Positions 61,258 to 64,000 of a stretch of 64,000 bases of DNA are shown in pieces; within the stretch, counting starts at the first letter, position 1, and every line of letters begins with the position of its first letter. The notes below the pieces were generated by a model. The model worked only from the letters and a program-made list of their open reading frames with translations, did not search any database and was not told the origin of the DNA. Origin of the DNA: Incurvaria masculella (Eukaryota > Arthropoda > Insecta > Lepidoptera > Incurvariidae); NCBI GenBank assembly GCA_946894095.1, contig OX335651.1:9384501-9448500 (forward strand). The letters are read 5' to 3'. A program made the position numbers and the translations under genes.

Positions 61258-61289
61258 CTGGCGATATAAACTCTTTAATACTCTGATTA

Positions 61290-61815
61290 AGAGGGCCCTG
61301 TCCCGACGGGACTAACAATTGCGCTTTGGGACCTTCTGTTTCAAATAAAAACACAGTCTTCACGATGAGGATGATGCAAATGTCCACAAAGCTTACAATC
61401 CGCACAGTTTGATTTAATTTGATTCACAAGTTGTTTTAATCACAAAACGACTTATAGCTGAAAGTAAATCACGAACCCTGTAGACACAAATCGAACAAAA
61501 ACCAAATGGATTATTAATCCAAGGAAGGTGACATCTATGTATGTACAATCGATAGTCATGGAACAGGCTTGATGACTAAATTTTTTTACATGTTTTTGTT
61601 TTATCGTTGAGTAATCCACGTCCAAACTTGTATGTGCGTGCGAAAATTTGAACTTTCAGACCTTATAACTTGGAAATCAAATGCAATTTTACAATTCTAA
61701 TGCTCATCAAGCATCTAGTTCGATTAAATAAAGCTGTTATGAGTATAATTTTGGATCTCCAACAATAAATATGCGTATGATCTTCTTCGCACGTTTGTAT
61801 GGGGAGTTGAGAAGA
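61290..61815 (-). mobile_element. TTAA-family element, old diverged copy
   Basis: Starts GGGCCCTGTCCCGACGGGAC and ends near GTTTGTATGGGGAGTTGAGA. Shares GATGATGCAAATGTCCACAAAG and CGACTTATAGCTGAAAGTAA with the family. TTAA flanks are not clear. Confidence 0.65.
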
Positions 61816-62079
61816 GGTTGTAAGAAATTATATTATTTTCTCACATGGTAAAAGGACATTACCCATTTGGACGCATGGTGTCGAACTTTGCGGTATCTCA
61901 ACAAACAAAAAATGCTGCACATAACCACAAATGCATGTCTGTATAACAAACCACAATTTACATCCAGATCTGGACATTGTAACAGTGAAGGAAGAAATTA
62001 AGGTCAAAACCGAAAACTAAAGAAAGATCCAAATGAATTCAAATTTAGTGACTCCAAAAGTAAAATCTACATGGCTTAA

Positions 62080-62692
62080 GAACGGCCCGTAAGCTATGCT
62101 CCCCATACAAACGTAGTTTACTAATCATTTGGAAACCGCTATTCCAATTAAATTGATATTTAATATCTAATATCAGGTAACAAATATCTGTGTCTGCATG
62201 CTTTTGTTTTTTTGAAAAATCCAAACCGAATGAAATTAATGCAAAAAGAAAATCTTAATTAGAATTTTGTTTTCTCTGTGGTTTGACCCAGAATACATTT
62301 ACCGAAAAAACAAAACCGTAAAAACACTTATTTGTATGGGAGCCCCCTTTCATTTTAATTATTTTTTAATCTTACCTATTTGTTGTTATAGCGGCAAAAT
62401 AAATACACACTCTGTGAAATTTTCAGCTGTCTACCTGTTACGGTTACTGAGATACAGCCCTGTGACAGACGGACAGACGGACGGACGGACGGACGGACAG
62501 CGGAGGCTTAGTAATAGGGTTCCGTTTTCACCCTTTGGGTACGGAACCCTAAAAACAAAGGCATGCAGACACAGATATTTGTAGCCTAATATTAGATACC
62601 AAATATCAAGTAAGTTGGAACAGTGGTTTTCAAATCATTAGTAAACTACGTTTGTATGGGAGGCGAAATTTTCAGGTGCTTACGGGCCGACC
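62080..62692. mobile_element. TTAA-flanked inverted-repeat element with inserted repeat
   Basis: TTAA at 62076-62079 and 62693-62696. Ends GAACGGCCCGTAAGC and the inverse GCTTACGGGCCG. Subterminal AAACTACGTTTGTATGGG and GATATTTG blocks are also inverted. The middle holds the repeat at 62300-62555. Confidence 0.75.
62300..62555 (+). repeat. GGGTTCCGTTTTCACCC repeat, second copy
   Basis: Same family as 29367-29617. It carries a short GGAC tandem run (GACGGACGGACGGACGGAC at about 62475) and ends GGGTACGGAACCCTAAAAA. Confidence 0.78.
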
Positions 62693-62696
62693 TTAA

Positions 62697-63298
62697 GAGC
62701 AGAGTTCCACTAGATCTCCAATAGAGATATAGAATGAGCATAAATCTGTGGATATGTGATCATCGACCGTCGAAAAAGAAAGATTTCAAGGCGAAGAAAC
62801 AAAAAAAAAATGCATAAATGATGCGTTGTTTCCTGTACCCGAAGACTCAGTTGTTACCTAAATTGGCGTTTACGGCAAACCGATCGACTGGCGTTTTCAA
62901 ATGTATGGCGAAATTGAAGAGCGCGCGCAGTGGGCGTTAATCGAACTTACATTTGCGAGTCCGAGCTTGATTTAGCAGCTTACTCAACGTCGCCGTAAAT
63001 ACGTCGACGTTGCCGTTTACGTCGACTCTGCGTTTTCTTGCTTGCAGAAGTAAAACCACAGAATAATAAGTAAAAACTTTATTATTATTATTATTATGTT
63101 ATTTATATCACTAGCAGCTTGAAGCTGATGCGTGAATTTCATTTTTCCCGGAGTGCACTTGTGTATTTTTAATTTCTAAATTGGTATTATTAATATTACT
63201 TCAATTCATTCAAATTATGTATTTGTTCGATAAAGAGAGTATTAATTTCTCTCTCAGTGGACTGTATGGTGTTTAATGGTTCAGTGCTGAAAACTTAC
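62697..63298. other. intron, no gene recognised
   Basis: Contains a CG-rich patch at about 62880-63050 with repeated CGTCGACGT / TACGTCGAC words and an ATT trinucleotide run at 63078-63097. No coding match to the missing PHD half was found here. Confidence 0.5.
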
Positions 63299-63399
63299 CA
63301 GGGGTGCTTCCTCGTCGGCTTGGAGCCAAGGCACGTTGTCACGACTTACCCTCAAAGGATCCCTCTCAGGATCGGTCTCGACGGTGTACCTGGCTTCCA
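63299..63399 (-). CDS. candidate coding exon, unproven
   Basis: A 101-nt minus-strand segment with a CTGCAG acceptor, a GTAAGT donor and a single open frame that ends in phase 0, which fits the next exon at 61257. Its peptide has no zinc ligands, although the adjoining PHD finger still lacks its N-terminal half, which should come immediately before. It could be an alternative exon, an insertion in the PHD loop, or a chance open segment. Confidence 0.25.
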
Positions 63400-63823
63400 C
63401 TGCAGAGCACAGCGAGGAACTTGGTAGTTTCCAGCACTTGATAATTTCGAAAAATTATTGCACGAACGAATGCACTTTTAGAACGAAAAGTGACTTAATT
63501 TATCTTGCCACGATGTAATCACAAGGTGGGTTGGAGCAAAAGTGAAGTTTTTTAAATTAAATTTGGTACAAATTACCCACAGAATGTTGCCATGTTTTCG
63601 GGTTTTCCCTGTGTAAAGTGGCACTTTGAAAAACCCTTTAGCAAGATTGAACATTCCGCCAACCAAAATACACTGTATTTTAAGTACAATATATAGTAAA
63701 ACGAGAAAAATATGCATACAAATACATGGATAGGTTAAGTTTCAAAATAAAAAATATTAAATTCGACAACATAATATGCACACAATAAAAGATAAAAAAA
63801 TTTAAAAGTATAATAACAAGGTC
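63400..63823. other. non-coding, no element recognised
   Basis: AT-rich, nothing recognised on either strand up to the BEL/Pao fragment. Confidence 0.5.
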
Positions 63824-64000
63824 TCACTCATTCGACATGGGGAGTGGACATAATTTGACCACAGCTCTCTTAATTACTCCTGCAGAAGTGCGGACAGAGA
63901 CTACGCGACAAATTCCATCCGACCCTGTGTGTAACCGATCTATACGACCTATTTTCCATTTCAACGGGCTAGATTGTTCATCCAAAATTAGGACCATTTG
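63824..64000 (-). CDS. BEL/Pao retrotransposon, C-terminal end of pol (partial)
   Basis: Open minus-strand frame entering from beyond 64000 and ending in TGA at 63824. It encodes KWKIGRIDRLHTGSDGICRV and VIKRAVVKLCPLP, the typical tail (DUF5641-like) after the integrase of BEL/Pao elements. No stop in the visible part; the rest of the element lies outside the window. Confidence 0.88.
   Translation of the reverse strand, partial: QMVLILDEQSSPLKWKIGRIDRLHTGSDGICRVVSVRTSAGVIKRAVVKLCPLPMSNE

Overview
The window looks like a piece of a moth or butterfly (Lepidoptera) genome. It has AT-rich non-coding DNA, compact GC-richer exons, and a repeat load of a familiar lepidopteran type: a Ty3/gypsy element with very short LTRs, the ubiquitous repeat ending in a GGGTTCCGTTTTCACCC block, many TTAA-flanked non-autonomous DNA elements, and RTE- and CR1-type LINE debris.

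One host gene dominates, on the minus strand, and runs off both ends of the window. It is the insect orthologue of vertebrate KMT2C/KMT2D (MLL3/MLL4), the H3K4 mono-methyltransferase of enhancer COMPASS complexes; Drosophila carries it as two genes, Lpt (N-terminal half) and trr (C-terminal half). I place 34 coding exons from 61257 down to 439. All splice phases agree from one exon to the next, giving about 12.6 kb of coding sequence (about 4,211 codons). In transcript order the protein has: the last zinc ligands of one PHD finger, then two complete PHD fingers (61.3-57.1 kb); a basic linker and a conserved block (55.5-47.7 kb); acidic and HMG-box exons (47.2-43.9 kb); Pro/Gln/Ala-rich and acidic exons, a polyGln tract and conserved charged segments (42.3-19.1 kb); a Gln/Ser/Pro heptad-repeat exon (18.9-17.8 kb); a giant 5,958-nt exon ending in a Cys-rich finger and the extended PHD finger (9.7-3.8 kb); and FYRN then FYRC (3.7-0.4 kb). 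The N-terminal PHD cluster lies beyond 64000 and the SET domain lies before position 1.

The introns are packed with mobile DNA. The intron at 10723-17200 holds a four-level nest: a small hairpin MITE, split by a palindromic dimer of a TTAA element, split by a Ty3/gypsy element with identical 141-bp LTRs and a perfect 5-bp target duplication, split in turn by a 5S-rRNA-derived SINE with a poly(A) tail. The intron at 47997-53884 holds an apparently intact two-ORF CR1/Jockey-group LINE. At least seven copies or fragments of the TTAA element family occur at 10.9, 28.7, 32.9, 40.6, 44.9, 55.9, 58.6 and 61.3 kb. Other inverted-repeat elements sit at 1.86, 22.25, 36.5, 38.2, 42.8, 47.5, 58.4, 59.4 and 62.1 kb. 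A BEL/Pao integrase C-terminus enters at 63824-64000.

The most notable host-gene features are the unsplit Lpt-trr architecture, two introns that appear to use GC donors, an acidic exon at 31268-31476 followed downstream by two decayed tandem copies, and a GC-rich island at 39.7 kb that could be an alternative terminal exon. No tRNA, CRISPR, operon or bacterial-type feature is present.
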